In this document: positions 49,783 to 59,007 of the stretch, in pieces | How positions within the stretch are numbered: position 1 is the stretch's first letter | Layout: each line of letters begins with the position of its first letter | From: CAZKWG01 sp964615375 | Lineage (GTDB): Bacteria > Myxococcota_A > UBA796 > CAZKWG01 | Length of the DNA: 64,000 nucleotides | Assembly (NCBI GenBank): GCA_964615375.1 | Contig: CAZTOW010000010.1 | Location: forward strand, 1-64,000 | Reading direction: 5' to 3' | Position numbers and translations under genes: made by a program | Notes under the pieces: model-generated | The model's database searches: none | What the model was told of the DNA's origin: nothing | Seen by the model: only the letters and a program-made list of their open reading frames with translations

Positions 49783-51636
49783 TCAGAGCTCCCGGCTGCG
49801 GGTCTTGATGGCCGCCAGCAGGCGCTCCGTGAACGCGTCGACCGACAGCGTCTCCTGCTTCTCCACGCCATATCGCCGGAGCGTGACGGTGTTGTCCAGC
49901 TCCTCGCGCTCGCCGATGATGAGAAGGTTCGGGATCTTCTCGGTCGCACCGTTGCGGATCTTCTTGTTGATCCGCTCGCCCGAGCGGTCGAGCTCGGCGC
50001 GCACGAAGTGGGAGCGCAGGGAGGCCACGATGCGCTCGGCGTAGCCGTCGAAGCGATCGGCCACCGTGAGCAGGCGCACCTGGACGGGCGCGAGCCAGGT
50101 GGGGAAGGCGCCGCCGTAGTGCTCGATCAGGAAGGCGATGAAGCGCTCGTGGGTGCCGAGGGGGGCGCGGTGGATGACGTAGGGGTGGTGCTCCTGGTTG
50201 TCGGCGCCCACGTAGGTGAGGCCCAGCCGCACGGGCACGCCGAAGTCGAGCTGGTTGGTGCTGGCGGTCTCCTCGCGCCCGGTCACCGTGCGGAACTGCA
50301 CGTCGATCTTGGGCCCGTAGAACGCCGCCTCTCCCTTGACCTCGATGAAGGGCAGCCCGCCCTCGACGAGGGCGTCGCGCACGAAGTTCTGCGCGCGCTC
50401 CCAGCCCTCCGGGTCATCCACGTACTTGGAGCGACCCTTGGGATCCTCGGGGTCCCAGGTGGAGAAGCGCAGGTAGTAGTCCTGCAGGCCCAGCACCTGA
50501 TAGGCCTTGCGCATCAACTCCATGACCTTGAGCAGCTCGTCCTTGGCCTGCTCGGCCGTGCAGTAGATGTGCGCGTCGTTCATGCACATCCCGCGCACGC
50601 GCAGCAGGCCGGAGAGCGCGCCCGAGTCCTCGTAGCGGTAGACCTGGCCGTACTCGGCGAGGCGCAGCGGCAGCTCGCGATAGGAGCGCTTGCGGCTGGC
50701 GAAGACCTTGTGGTGGTGCGGGCAGTTCATGGGGCGCAGCGCGTAGGTCTCCTTGACCTCGGTGCGCTGGCCGTCGGAGCCCTCCACGGTCTCCTTCAGC
50801 TCCATGAGCGGGTACATGTGGGAGGCGTAGTAGGGCAGGTGGCCGGTGCGGTAGTAGAGCTCGGCGCGGGCGAGCTGCGGGGTGGCGACGCGCACGTAGC
50901 CGTCCTGGAACTCGAGCTCGCGGGCCAGCTTCTCCAGCTCGTCGCGCAGCACCGTACCGTTGGGCAGCCACAGCGGCAGGCCCTTGCCGATCTCCTCGTC
51001 CACCACGAAGATCTCCAGCTCGCGACCCAGCTTCTTGTGGTCGCGGGCGATGGCGTCCTCGTAAGCCTTGACGTGGCGGTCCAGCTCGTCCTTGGTGGCG
51101 AAGGCCCAGGCGTAGAGCCGGGTCATCATCACGTTGCGGCTGTCCCCGCGCCAGTAGGCGCCCGCCACGCTGCGCAGCTTGAAGCCGTCCACCGGCAGGC
51201 GGCGGGTGCTGTCCACGTGCGGGCCGTCGCACATGTCCAGGAAGTTGCCGTTCTTGTAGAAGGTCAGCGCGCTGAGCCCCTTCTTCTGGAAGAGCTCCTC
51301 GGCGTACTCGCGCTTGTAGGGCTCCTTCATCGCGTCCAGGCGGGCCATCGCGTCGTCGTAGGGCAGCTCCTCCCGCGCAAAGGCCTGGTTCTGCTTGATG
51401 ATGTGCTTCATCCGCTTCTCCAGCTCGGGGAAGTCGGCCTCCGAGAGCGGCTCGGAGAGGATGAAGTCGTAGTAGAAGCCGTCGGCGATGGGAGGCCCGA
51501 AGCCCAGCGTCGATCCCGGGCGAAGCTGCAACACCGCCTGCGCGAGCACGTGCGCGAGGCTGTGGCGGATGCGGTAGAGCTCGTCCTGCTGCTCGGGGGC
51601 GAGGTCGGGGGCAGCGTTGGGGGCTGGGTGGTCCAT
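49783..51636 (-). CDS. thrS: Threonyl-tRNA synthetase, short form without TGS domain
   Basis: A class II aminoacyl-tRNA synthetase that joins threonine to tRNA-Thr. At 617 residues it starts directly in the editing domain (HSLAH at 25-29 and FLDMCDGPHV) with no N-terminal TGS domain, which many bacterial ThrS have. The catalytic core shows motif 2 (VYRYEDSGALSGLLRVRG, about 331-348), the zinc-binding Cys in MNCPHH, and motif 3-like GTHERFIAFLIEHY. The C-terminal anticodon-binding domain is present (VRLLTVADRF, NLLIIGEREE). The leader region 51637-51710 is short. It is a housekeeping gene between accessory blocks. Confidence 0.96.
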   Translation of the reverse strand: MDHPAPNAAPDLAPEQQDELYRIRHSLAHVLAQAVLQLRPGSTLGFGPPIADGFYYDFILSEPLSEADFPELEKRMKHIIKQNQAFAREELPYDDAMARLDAMKEPYKREYAEELFQKKGLSALTFYKNGNFLDMCDGPHVDSTRRLPVDGFKLRSVAGAYWRGDSRNVMMTRLYAWAFATKDELDRHVKAYEDAIARDHKKLGRELEIFVVDEEIGKGLPLWLPNGTVLRDELEKLARELEFQDGYVRVATPQLARAELYYRTGHLPYYASHMYPLMELKETVEGSDGQRTEVKETYALRPMNCPHHHKVFASRKRSYRELPLRLAEYGQVYRYEDSGALSGLLRVRGMCMNDAHIYCTAEQAKDELLKVMELMRKAYQVLGLQDYYLRFSTWDPEDPKGRSKYVDDPEGWERAQNFVRDALVEGGLPFIEVKGEAAFYGPKIDVQFRTVTGREETASTNQLDFGVPVRLGLTYVGADNQEHHPYVIHRAPLGTHERFIAFLIEHYGGAFPTWLAPVQVRLLTVADRFDGYAERIVASLRSHFVRAELDRSGERINKKIRNGATEKIPNLLIIGEREELDNTVTLRRYGVEKQETLSVDAFTERLLAAIKTRSREL

Positions 51637-51710
51637 GAGGGTCTCCAGGAGAGAAGACGGACCACTTACGCCGGTCGCGGGCGGAGGACAAGGGCGTCAT
51701 GGGCGCCGCC

Positions 51711-52736
51711 TCATCCCAGAGAGGTCAACCGCAGATACAGGTACGAGAGGATCAAGGCTGCGAGCGAGCCGATTCCCGAAGCCACCACCAGGCCGCAGGT
51801 CACCAGCACGAGCCAGAGCCCTCCCCATGCCGGGACGCTGTCAGGGCGTGGACTCGCGCGCCGAACCGACCTGACCTGCGTGGCCGGCTGAGTCGGCGTT
51901 GAGCTCGCGTCAAGAGCGCAGTGTTTCAACCTCAGCGCGGCCACTGCACAACTCTCTGCGACCTCAATGGGGCATGGTCGCATCTCTGGGGACAGGCTGG
52001 TCATTCGCCGCACCAGAGACCTCAGCTCCTCAGGTACACCAGCGCCGGGATCGATCTCGGAGGTACGAGCCTTGCGAAGGAAGATGTCCTCCACGCTGCC
52101 GGAGAATCGGACCCGGCCCGTCAAGAGTTCGTCCGCGAGAGCACCCAGTGAGTACACATCGGCCGCACGAAATCGGTTCAAGTCATCACCTCCCTGGACG
52201 ATGAGCTCTGGAGCCATGTAGGCCGGTGTGCCAATCAGCCAGCCAGCCTTGGTGAGACGAGGATCACCGGCTGCCGCAGCACAACCCCAGTCAATCAACC
52301 AGACACGGCCGTCACCCCCCCGCATCACGTTGGAAGGCTTGATGTCACGATGAACGATTCCAGATGCATGAGCGGCGGCGAGCGCCCTCGCTACACCCTC
52401 GATGATGTGAAGCACTTCTGCCGCTGAGATCGGGCCATCCCGGCGAGAAAGGGCTCTCAGCGTCTCCCCCGAGACGCGCGAGCAAACAAGCCAGATGTGA
52501 TCACCGCGGATCCCCAGGTCCAGGACACGCGGGATCGAGGGGTGATCCAGTGCGGCAATTAGCCGAGCCTCCTGCTCAAAGCGAGCCTGCTCCAGGGGAT
52601 CCTGCACGAACATTATCTTCATGGCTCCTTGCAAGCCTGAGATCTGTGCATGGGTACAGGCATAGACGTGCGCGAATGCACCACCGCCGAGAACCTCACC
52701 GACCACCCACGAGTTCAACCTGGGGAACATTGGCAT
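51711..52736 (-). CDS. Membrane Ser/Thr protein kinase with atypical DWG motif
   Basis: A 341-residue Hanks-type kinase. Gly-rich loop GGGAFAHVY (17-25), ATP-binding Lys40 (AMKIM), catalytic HRDIKPSN (129-136), then IDWG (148-151) where the usual motif is DFG. The P+1 region GTPAYMAPE follows. A membrane helix lies at the C-terminus (LWLVLVTCGLVVASGIGSLA), so it is tail-anchored. It is the first gene of the low-GC block and may be co-transcribed with the eCIS-core gene only if that were on its strand upstream; they share the strand with a 39-base gap (the eCIS-core gene is upstream). Confidence 0.9.
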   Translation of the reverse strand: MPMFPRLNSWVVGEVLGGGAFAHVYACTHAQISGLQGAMKIMFVQDPLEQARFEQEARLIAALDHPSIPRVLDLGIRGDHIWLVCSRVSGETLRALSRRDGPISAAEVLHIIEGVARALAAAHASGIVHRDIKPSNVMRGGDGRVWLIDWGCAAAAGDPRLTKAGWLIGTPAYMAPELIVQGGDDLNRFRAADVYSLGALADELLTGRVRFSGSVEDIFLRKARTSEIDPGAGVPEELRSLVRRMTSLSPEMRPCPIEVAESCAVAALRLKHCALDASSTPTQPATQVRSVRRASPRPDSVPAWGGLWLVLVTCGLVVASGIGSLAALILSYLYLRLTSLG

Positions 52737-52775
52737 CCCATCCTCCGGCCCTTCATTGGAGAGTCCGTGAGACCG

Positions 52776-54074
52776 CTACACAGGCTTCAGCGCCGGGCGC
52801 GCCATCCACCCCCAGACCTTCTCGTTGTCCAACTCCACGTACCCATAGAGAAAACGCAGCACCCGACCCGCCTGGACTGGGTTCTGGCCCCACCTCCAGA
52901 GCGGCACATCGTAGTAGAGGCCATTCACAGCATGAAATTCGGTCGTCTCGTCCCCAACGAAGGAGTGAGTCGAGATGCCGCCACCAAGACCCGGAATTCC
53001 GATGGTCATGTTCACCACGTCGCCATCACCTCCGAGGTAGTCCTGAGCGCACCTGTTCCTGTCACCTTCGCTCCGCCGAGTCACTCTCAGATCCTTGTAC
53101 TTCTGGCGATTCTCGATTGTCGCTCCGGCGATCCTGAACTTGCGTGTCTCCCGAGAACGAACATTACTGACCTTCTTTCCCTCCTTGTTCTGGCCCACCT
53201 TGCTCAAGACATCGAGGCCTTCGACCGAAGACAGGTTGATCCAGCCCGAGAGGTCGTCGCCATTCTGAAGGACCATTGAGAAGGCATAGACGCGGCAGAC
53301 CTGCTTGGATGAGCTCGGTGAGTCAGCGAACATCCTTCGTCGGTGACGATTGAGCATCACGCCCCCCTGGGCCGATGAATTGAGGGCCCTGGGATCTACA
53401 CTACCCAGCTGCTTACCGCCGCTGTCGTAGACCAGGACTTCCTGTTCACTCTCTGAGAGACGGAACCGCTCCGGCTTGTTGTTGCTCCCCGTCACCCGCG
53501 CCCCAACCTCCCCAGAGTCATTCAGCTTCTGATGGGTCAACGATCTACCAGCATTGGTCTTCTTCTTGCGCATCACCCGAGCGCTCGGCCGGTGCGACAG
53601 CTTCGGCCTCTTGCCGGCGAGCGCTGCGGCTGCCGCCGCGTCCGCCTCGCGCTCCGCCACCTCTTCGGGCTGGCTGTGGTTCTGTGCCATCGTAGGACCT
53701 CCCAGGTTGAATTGCGCGAGGTGTGCCATCTCGTGGGCCACATCGCGCTTCGACGGCCTGCCGGAGGAGAAGCTGATCTTTCCAGCCTCCGCCGCAGCGA
53801 TGGCCCCCATGGAGTCAAGTTCGCTTCGCGCGGAGCAGCTCACCTCGACCTCGTCCAGATCAAGCCCGAACAACCACGCCAGCTCCCGCCCGAACGGGAC
53901 TCCACAGTCGGGGCTGCCTCGTCCCCCCAGCCCAAGCTCGGCGCGCGTGGCATCCATCCCCCGGCCCGAGTGATCTCCACTCGACGCCCGAACCTCTGTA
54001 GCGCCATCCTTCGTCCTCTCCGCTGAGTCGCGGCACTCCACGTCTCGCTGCACAGCACTTCGACGACTGGACAT
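52776..54074 (-). CDS. Second eCIS-core (DUF4157-like) protein with an unknown C-terminal domain
   Basis: A 432-residue protein. Residues about 60-125 resemble the eCIS-core/DUF4157 fold (VPFGRELAWLFGLDLDEVEV, RDVAHEMAHLAQ with HEMAH at 114-118), although the N-terminal half of the motif is weaker than in 45704-46825. A Lys/Arg-rich linker (about 165-175) follows. The rest (about 180-432) is unrecognised and contains VYAFSMVLQNG, IPGLGGGISTHSFVGDET and an SH3-like ending (FLYGYVELDNEKVWGWM). It could be an effector with a novel toxin domain. It lies upstream of the kinase gene on the same strand with a 39-base gap. Confidence 0.75.
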   Translation of the reverse strand: MSSRRSAVQRDVECRDSAERTKDGATEVRASSGDHSGRGMDATRAELGLGGRGSPDCGVPFGRELAWLFGLDLDEVEVSCSARSELDSMGAIAAAEAGKISFSSGRPSKRDVAHEMAHLAQFNLGGPTMAQNHSQPEEVAEREADAAAAAALAGKRPKLSHRPSARVMRKKKTNAGRSLTHQKLNDSGEVGARVTGSNNKPERFRLSESEQEVLVYDSGGKQLGSVDPRALNSSAQGGVMLNRHRRRMFADSPSSSKQVCRVYAFSMVLQNGDDLSGWINLSSVEGLDVLSKVGQNKEGKKVSNVRSRETRKFRIAGATIENRQKYKDLRVTRRSEGDRNRCAQDYLGGDGDVVNMTIGIPGLGGGISTHSFVGDETTEFHAVNGLYYDVPLWRWGQNPVQAGRVLRFLYGYVELDNEKVWGWMARPALKPV

Positions 54075-54218
54075 GACTCCTCCTTGGACCTACACGTGGG
54101 CCCACCTGTCTCTGCATGCCAAAGGCAGCGCCCCCCATTCGCGAGGTCGCGCGCCAAAAAATCGCAGCAGAAAGCTCAGAAGCAGTTGTGTACTGGTATC
54201 TCCGAGCTCTCGCGCAGC

Positions 54219-55055
54219 CTATGTACCGCTGGTCTGAAACTCATCAGAAGCGGTCAACCACGAACCACCAATCGTGGTCGTCACGTGTCCAGCAGACGCG
54301 TTCTCGGCACCACCGAGGTTCACCGACCAGCTGCTTCCCGTGACATCATTCGAGTTGCCGCCGAAGTTCGCGCCGGCATTTCCTGAGACGGTGTTCTGGG
54401 TGCCGCCGACAGCCAGCGTGAGGTCGTAGGTCGCGCTGTTCGACTCTCCGCCCGCGACCAGAGACGCCCATCCAGAAGAGGTGTTCCCATTTCCCCCAAT
54501 GCTCACGGCGAAGGCTCCGCTGACGGAGTTGCCCCGCCCACCGAGCGCTGCACCACGCTCACTCGACACGACGTTCCCCTCTCCTCCGATGGACACGGAG
54601 AATTCGCCGCCCGCCGTTGAGCTCTGCCCCCCCAGGACCACCGCATGCGGCGCGCCCACCACATTGGAGACCCCAGAGACCAAAGCTCCATAGGTCCCTG
54701 AGCCCCAGCCGTTGTCTACGCCAAGAATCAGATTGTGATAGCCTGTTCGATCCAGGCCTCCGGCATTCTCCGCATATCCAATGATGACGTTACCTTTTCC
54801 AGGCTCACCCTCGAGGTCGGTGGCGCCGCTTCCGTTGAGCACCATCAGGTTCGCGCGATGCACGACAACATCGCCGTTGGAGTCCAGATAGAGGTGCTTC
54901 CCGAGCTCCCGCCACTGGTCGAGCTCGGACTGCATCTCATCTAGACGGGCCTCGAGCTCATCCAGCCGACTCGAGGCGTCATCGGTGCCTGTACCAGGCA
55001 GGCAACCGTAGAGCGCAAGCCCGAGCGATAGAATGGTAACGGTCCGACTGAGCAT
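54219..55055 (-). CDS. Lipoprotein with coiled coil and YadA-head-like repeats
   Basis: A 278-residue lipoprotein (lipobox ALYGC, Cys18). A short coiled coil (LDELEARLDEMQSELDQW, about 31-48) should trimerise it. Residues about 85-270 contain short repeats with SIGG.GN.. and ..GG.SN.. patterns (AVSIGGNGNTSSGWASLVAG, LAVGGTQNTVSGNAGANFGG), like the left-handed beta-roll heads of trimeric autotransporters such as YadA. It has no obvious membrane-barrel end. This is an adhesin-like surface lipoprotein by inference. It sits between the second eCIS-core gene and 55128-55955. Confidence 0.75.
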   Translation of the reverse strand: MLSRTVTILSLGLALYGCLPGTGTDDASSRLDELEARLDEMQSELDQWRELGKHLYLDSNGDVVVHRANLMVLNGSGATDLEGEPGKGNVIIGYAENAGGLDRTGYHNLILGVDNGWGSGTYGALVSGVSNVVGAPHAVVLGGQSSTAGGEFSVSIGGEGNVVSSERGAALGGRGNSVSGAFAVSIGGNGNTSSGWASLVAGGESNSATYDLTLAVGGTQNTVSGNAGANFGGNSNDVTGSSWSVNLGGAENASAGHVTTTIGGSWLTASDEFQTSGT

Positions 55056-55127
55056 GCCACTCTCCTGTTCTGTGTGTGACGAGACTTGATGAACGGTACA
55101 CTGAGACCAGCTTCACATTCCAGAATA

Positions 55128-55955
55128 TCAGCGAGGGCCGTGTCCCGACTCGGATACGCCTGCGCCAAACAACGCGCCGCCGACGGCCACACCGACCACA
55201 CCCACAGAAAGCCATGTGCGAGCCTCCCATGCACGCATCCTTACCTGGGACTCCGATTCTCCCATTCCGAGATCGTGCCCGACTGCTCCCCATGTGTTGA
55301 CACCCACGATGATCCCTGTCGCACCAGCCACAGCGACGAGACCTCCCATCAGCATGCGTGCTCGACTGGGACTCAGAGCGCCAGCGCCTGGGCCTGCGCG
55401 ACCGACATCTTCGGGAGAGCCCAGATCGTATTTTCCCTCGGGGGATACGTCGATGGTCCACGTGTTCACCCTGGAGCGCCTGCTTGCGGACTGGACGACG
55501 TGCCACCCTCCCGACACCTCCAGCAGGTCTCCCCTCTGCCGCGGTGCGCCATCCAGGTGGATGGCGCTGTGGACAGCCACAGTTCCTCGACCATACCTCT
55601 GGAGTTGAGCCTGCGCCTCCGGCACGAGCGGAGCGAGCCTTGAGGAAAGCCGTGGATCGAACTCGCTCAGCCCCACAAGCCTCAACCCCTGGGCGAGCGT
55701 GCTTATCGCGAGGTGCCGTTGCCCATCGTGCAACGCTACTACAGCGCCAGCCTGGTAGAGCAGCCAGATCTCCTCGTAGCGGAGAAGCTCGACCTGACAG
55801 GCAAGACCATCCTGAACGCGCTCGAACAGCAGCAGCGCCTCCTCGCGTTCAGCGCGCATCTCCAGGCCGATAATCTGTTCAGCACCCCGCAGCACCGGGA
55901 TCGGTTCACAGGCATTGCCAATGGAGACGAGAAGCGAGAGAAGTGCGATGATCAT
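55128..55955 (-). CDS. Hypothetical exported protein with C-terminal membrane segments
   Basis: A 275-residue protein starting ATG 55955 (the reading frame is open to 56030, but the extension is unsupported). The N-terminus is a signal peptide (MIIALLSLLVSIGNACEP), possibly with Cys16 as a lipid site. About 25-170 is helix-rich with TPR-like turns (AISTLAQGLRLVGLSEFDP). About 145-175 look like PEGA-type beta segments (GTVAVHSAIHLDGAPRQRGD). Two hydrophobic segments lie at about 200-222 and 245-265. Function unknown. It lies between the YadA-head lipoprotein and the second kinase. Confidence 0.6.
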   Translation of the reverse strand: MIIALLSLLVSIGNACEPIPVLRGAEQIIGLEMRAEREEALLLFERVQDGLACQVELLRYEEIWLLYQAGAVVALHDGQRHLAISTLAQGLRLVGLSEFDPRLSSRLAPLVPEAQAQLQRYGRGTVAVHSAIHLDGAPRQRGDLLEVSGGWHVVQSASRRSRVNTWTIDVSPEGKYDLGSPEDVGRAGPGAGALSPSRARMLMGGLVAVAGATGIIVGVNTWGAVGHDLGMGESESQVRMRAWEARTWLSVGVVGVAVGGALFGAGVSESGHGPR

Positions 55956-56049
55956 CTCTGTAGTACCCCTTCTTCGGTCCGCTTGCGTATCACAACAATA
56001 TCCTTCCCCAGGCGCGACGACATCACACACCGATCACACACTCGATGGC

Positions 56050-57981
56050 TCATGGCTTGAGGTCGCAACCGCGGTCGAGCTTGAGCTCGTACTCTGCTCC
56101 GCTCGCCAGTCCAGCCACGGAATTCGAGATCCGCCCTCTCGCGGACTCCATCCGGATGTCGAGCCTGCCGGGATCGTTCTCGAGCACCACAAGAGTGAAG
56201 GTGCACCTCCCCTTCGTCGTGCTCACCTCCAGTGGCCATCGCCCTGTGCCGACATCTACGAAGCCTGGCCTGTCCAGTATTACCCCGACCCCCTTCAGGC
56301 TCAGGAGAGCCGACAGATCTTCATGGTAGCTGAACTGCATGCGGACCTTCGGCTCGGGACAGCTACCGTAGGTCCTGACTCCGGAGCCACACAGGCCCTT
56401 CGAGGCCCTCCCCCCCCCGGTCCCTCGGCTCTCGCCATTCGACCCGGACGTACTCCCATCGCGAGTGCCCACTGGAACCGCTGGAGCGGGAGGCTCGGAC
56501 GGCGTCGACTCCTCAGTGGTCCCGATTACCTCGGCCTCTTCCGCGTTGTCCTCAGCTGGCGTCGGGACAACCATCTCACCCTGCCCACTCCCACTCTCTG
56601 CTGTCGCGAGCCCCTGCTGCAGGGTGCTCAGCGCCTGCGGGTCTGGCTGAGCGGCGACCTCGACCCTGGAAGACTTGGACACCGCCACGGCGGTGAGGAG
56701 CAGGACCAGGATCAGCAGGGCCGATCCCATCACCACCACCAGCAGGACCCAGAAGTTCGTCGCTGCGCTGGGTTGCCGCCCCTCGGACCTGCGCTGCGTC
56801 TTGCGCTCTTGGGGAAGGGCGGTCTCTCTCGGGGACTGGGCAGGCACACCCTCCATGCTCACAGGGGAGGCCATCCCCTGGTTGGACGGGCAACTCTCGA
56901 TCGCGCCACGCTCCCGAAGCTCGCGTTCAATCAAAGCGCGAGCCCGAGCACATCGGTTCGCCACGGTGTCCGCCGACTTGAGGCGCGCCTCAGGGCACTG
57001 CCTCAGCCCCTCGACAAAGATCGGCGAGAGCACCTGGACGACCTCGAGCGCGAGCCGTTCTGGATTCCCCACCCTTCCACGCAGGTCATCGGCGATGGTG
57101 TTCCGAACCAACCGGCTGTCGTGGGTGTCCCTCCGGTCAGAACCGAAGAAGGAATACTCCTCATCCCGCAGAATGTCATCCACACGTCGCCCCCGGAGCG
57201 CCTCGTATCTGCGTTGCTGATCAGCGCTTCGCCTGTCACCGAGGAGATGGAGCGTGCAGAGCTCACGCCTGAACTCCAGCCAGACATTGTAGTTTTCCGT
57301 TGTCCGTGGCCCCTGGCCGGTGATCATCCTGAAGATCATGACCGACAAGGAGTAGACGTCTGCGCCGCTGTCGGGTGGACGCCTCAGAGGTACTGTACAT
57401 TCAGGGGGAGAGTAGAAGACTGTGGTGATGTTGACTGTGGGGTTCGGCTGAAACAGCTCGCCTTCTATCAGACTGCCGAGATCACCCAGTAGAACGCTGG
57501 GACCTGATGCGTCCTCGCGAACATGGAAATTGTCCTCCTTGATGTCGTTGTGAGTCGTGAGGCGATCTGGCTCATGCTCTGTGCTTGCCTGATGGAGTTG
57601 ATGGACAGCGCGTGCTGCCCGCTCCGACGCCAGCAACAGAGTCTCCATCGACCGATGGCCTCTGTCCTTCCAGGAGGTGAGCGTATCCTCATACCATGGG
57701 AACACCAGAAACGGCTCCCCATCTCTCGTAGTGCCACGATCCCTTGGCACGATGAGCCAGTCGCTCACGCCGGACTGCCGTGCCGCGATCTTCCTCGGTA
57801 CTGTCCACTCTCGCTCAAAGCCGGAGAGGACCTCGCCACTCAGAGGCCCTCTTGGAACCTTGATTGCGACCCTCTCTCCGTTGGTGGTCCAGCCAAGAAC
57901 CACGCGAGCCTGTCCGCCATAGCGAACCATGGTCTCGTCCACGCGGTATCGGTCGGCCAGACCTTTCCACTCTCGAGACAC
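56050..57981 (-). CDS. Membrane Ser/Thr protein kinase (divergent from FHA regulator)
   Basis: A 643-residue kinase starting GTG 57981, which follows GGAGG by about 10 bases; the longer ORF to 58179 overlaps the divergent FHA gene and is rejected. ATP-binding Lys41 (VAIKVPRG) and catalytic loop HNDIKEDNF (144-152), with HND for the usual HRD, and DLG (167-169) for DFG. The activation segment FYSPPE follows. A membrane helix at about 430-455 (FWVLLVVVMGSALLILVLLL) separates it from an external region with a Cys-containing beta domain (about 545-643, VRMQFSYHEDLSALLSLKG). It faces the FHA gene 70 bases away and probably works with it. Confidence 0.88.
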   Translation of the reverse strand: MSREWKGLADRYRVDETMVRYGGQARVVLGWTTNGERVAIKVPRGPLSGEVLSGFEREWTVPRKIAARQSGVSDWLIVPRDRGTTRDGEPFLVFPWYEDTLTSWKDRGHRSMETLLLASERAARAVHQLHQASTEHEPDRLTTHNDIKEDNFHVREDASGPSVLLGDLGSLIEGELFQPNPTVNITTVFYSPPECTVPLRRPPDSGADVYSLSVMIFRMITGQGPRTTENYNVWLEFRRELCTLHLLGDRRSADQQRRYEALRGRRVDDILRDEEYSFFGSDRRDTHDSRLVRNTIADDLRGRVGNPERLALEVVQVLSPIFVEGLRQCPEARLKSADTVANRCARARALIERELRERGAIESCPSNQGMASPVSMEGVPAQSPRETALPQERKTQRRSEGRQPSAATNFWVLLVVVMGSALLILVLLLTAVAVSKSSRVEVAAQPDPQALSTLQQGLATAESGSGQGEMVVPTPAEDNAEEAEVIGTTEESTPSEPPAPAVPVGTRDGSTSGSNGESRGTGGGRASKGLCGSGVRTYGSCPEPKVRMQFSYHEDLSALLSLKGVGVILDRPGFVDVGTGRWPLEVSTTKGRCTFTLVVLENDPGRLDIRMESARGRISNSVAGLASGAEYELKLDRGCDLKP

Positions 57982-58050
57982 CTGCGTGCTACCTCCGTGA
58001 TATGATGTAGCAAGATGGGAGAATAACGCCACTCCTGGGAGTCGAGCACC

Positions 58051-58962
58051 GTGCCCACACCCCATGTCCGCCTGGCAATCAACGGGGACGCCGTATGCGA
58101 TGTCGTTGCCGGAGAGATCATCGGGCGCCTCAGAACAGCTGCATGCCGGATACTTGACCCATCCATCTCGGAGGCCCATGCTCTTGTCAGCCTCCGAGGC
58201 CGGACACTACGGATGATGCGCCTAAGAGGCTCCTTGTCCGTGAACGGCGTAGAAGACGATGACATCCCCTTGGAGCCCCACATGCGCATACGCCTCAGCG
58301 ATTCCGTTGAATTGACGGTGCTCGCGGTCGAAATCCCCGACCAGATCATGGCCATCATGATCGACGACGGTCCGCCACAGGAGCTCTGCGCAGCGACATA
58401 CAGCTTCACACTCCATCCATGGGTGGAGCTCCGCCCTACGCCGCTCTTTGACGCTCCTGCACACCTCTGGCCAGGCGAAGATGGCTGGACCATCCTCGTT
58501 CAGGGTGGACAGGTCGAGCCCGTGCGCGCGGGGCGCCAGTGGTCAATTGCCAACCACAAACTCACCGCTACTACAGTCCCCGTCACGGCGACCAGCGTTA
58601 CCCCGACCGCGAAGGGATACACACACCTCGATTATCTGGATGTAGAAGCAACCTACACGCACGTTCACATCCGCCGTGCGCGAAGATCCACCTTGACTAT
58701 CACTGGCAACGCAGCCAAGGCGCTGACCGAACTCGCTGAGATCGGCGGCTCGGCACCTTGGGACGTCGTCGCCGGAGAGATCTGGAAGGACACTCCGAAC
58801 AATCGTGAGATGGTCAGACACCGCTGGGATCGAATGTTAGGTAGACTTCGTGAACTCCTCGCGGAGCACGGCATCCGATCCAACCTTGTCGTCTCCGACG
58901 GGCTGGGGAACGTCTTCCTGAACACACTTCCAGGCGATGTCGTATCGAGTATCTCCCTCTGA
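58051..58962 (+). CDS. FHA domain plus C-terminal winged-helix regulator
   Basis: A 303-residue cytoplasmic protein starting GTG 58051. The N-terminal FHA domain (about 20-95) has the phosphothreonine-binding residues GR (25-26), Ser40 and His43 (SISEAHALV) and NG (65-66). A middle beta-rich part (about 100-225) is unrecognised. The C-terminal part (about 230-300) resembles an OmpR-type winged helix (APWDVVAGEIWKDTPNNRE, VRHRWDRMLGRLRELL, RSNLVVSDGLGNVFLN). This order is the reverse of EmbR. It may read phosphorylation by the divergent kinase and act on the shared promoter region (inference). Confidence 0.85.
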   Translation: MPTPHVRLAINGDAVCDVVAGEIIGRLRTAACRILDPSISEAHALVSLRGRTLRMMRLRGSLSVNGVEDDDIPLEPHMRIRLSDSVELTVLAVEIPDQIMAIMIDDGPPQELCAATYSFTLHPWVELRPTPLFDAPAHLWPGEDGWTILVQGGQVEPVRAGRQWSIANHKLTATTVPVTATSVTPTAKGYTHLDYLDVEATYTHVHIRRARRSTLTITGNAAKALTELAEIGGSAPWDVVAGEIWKDTPNNREMVRHRWDRMLGRLRELLAEHGIRSNLVVSDGLGNVFLNTLPGDVVSSISL

Positions 58963-59007
58963 TGACCAGGATGGGCTCGCAGCTTCAGCCTGGGGTCCAT
59001 CCCCTGA

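Noticed and set aside
57982..58179. N-terminal extension of the second kinase
   Set aside because: It overlaps the divergent FHA gene start and lacks protein-like pattern; GTG 57981 has a better ribosome site.
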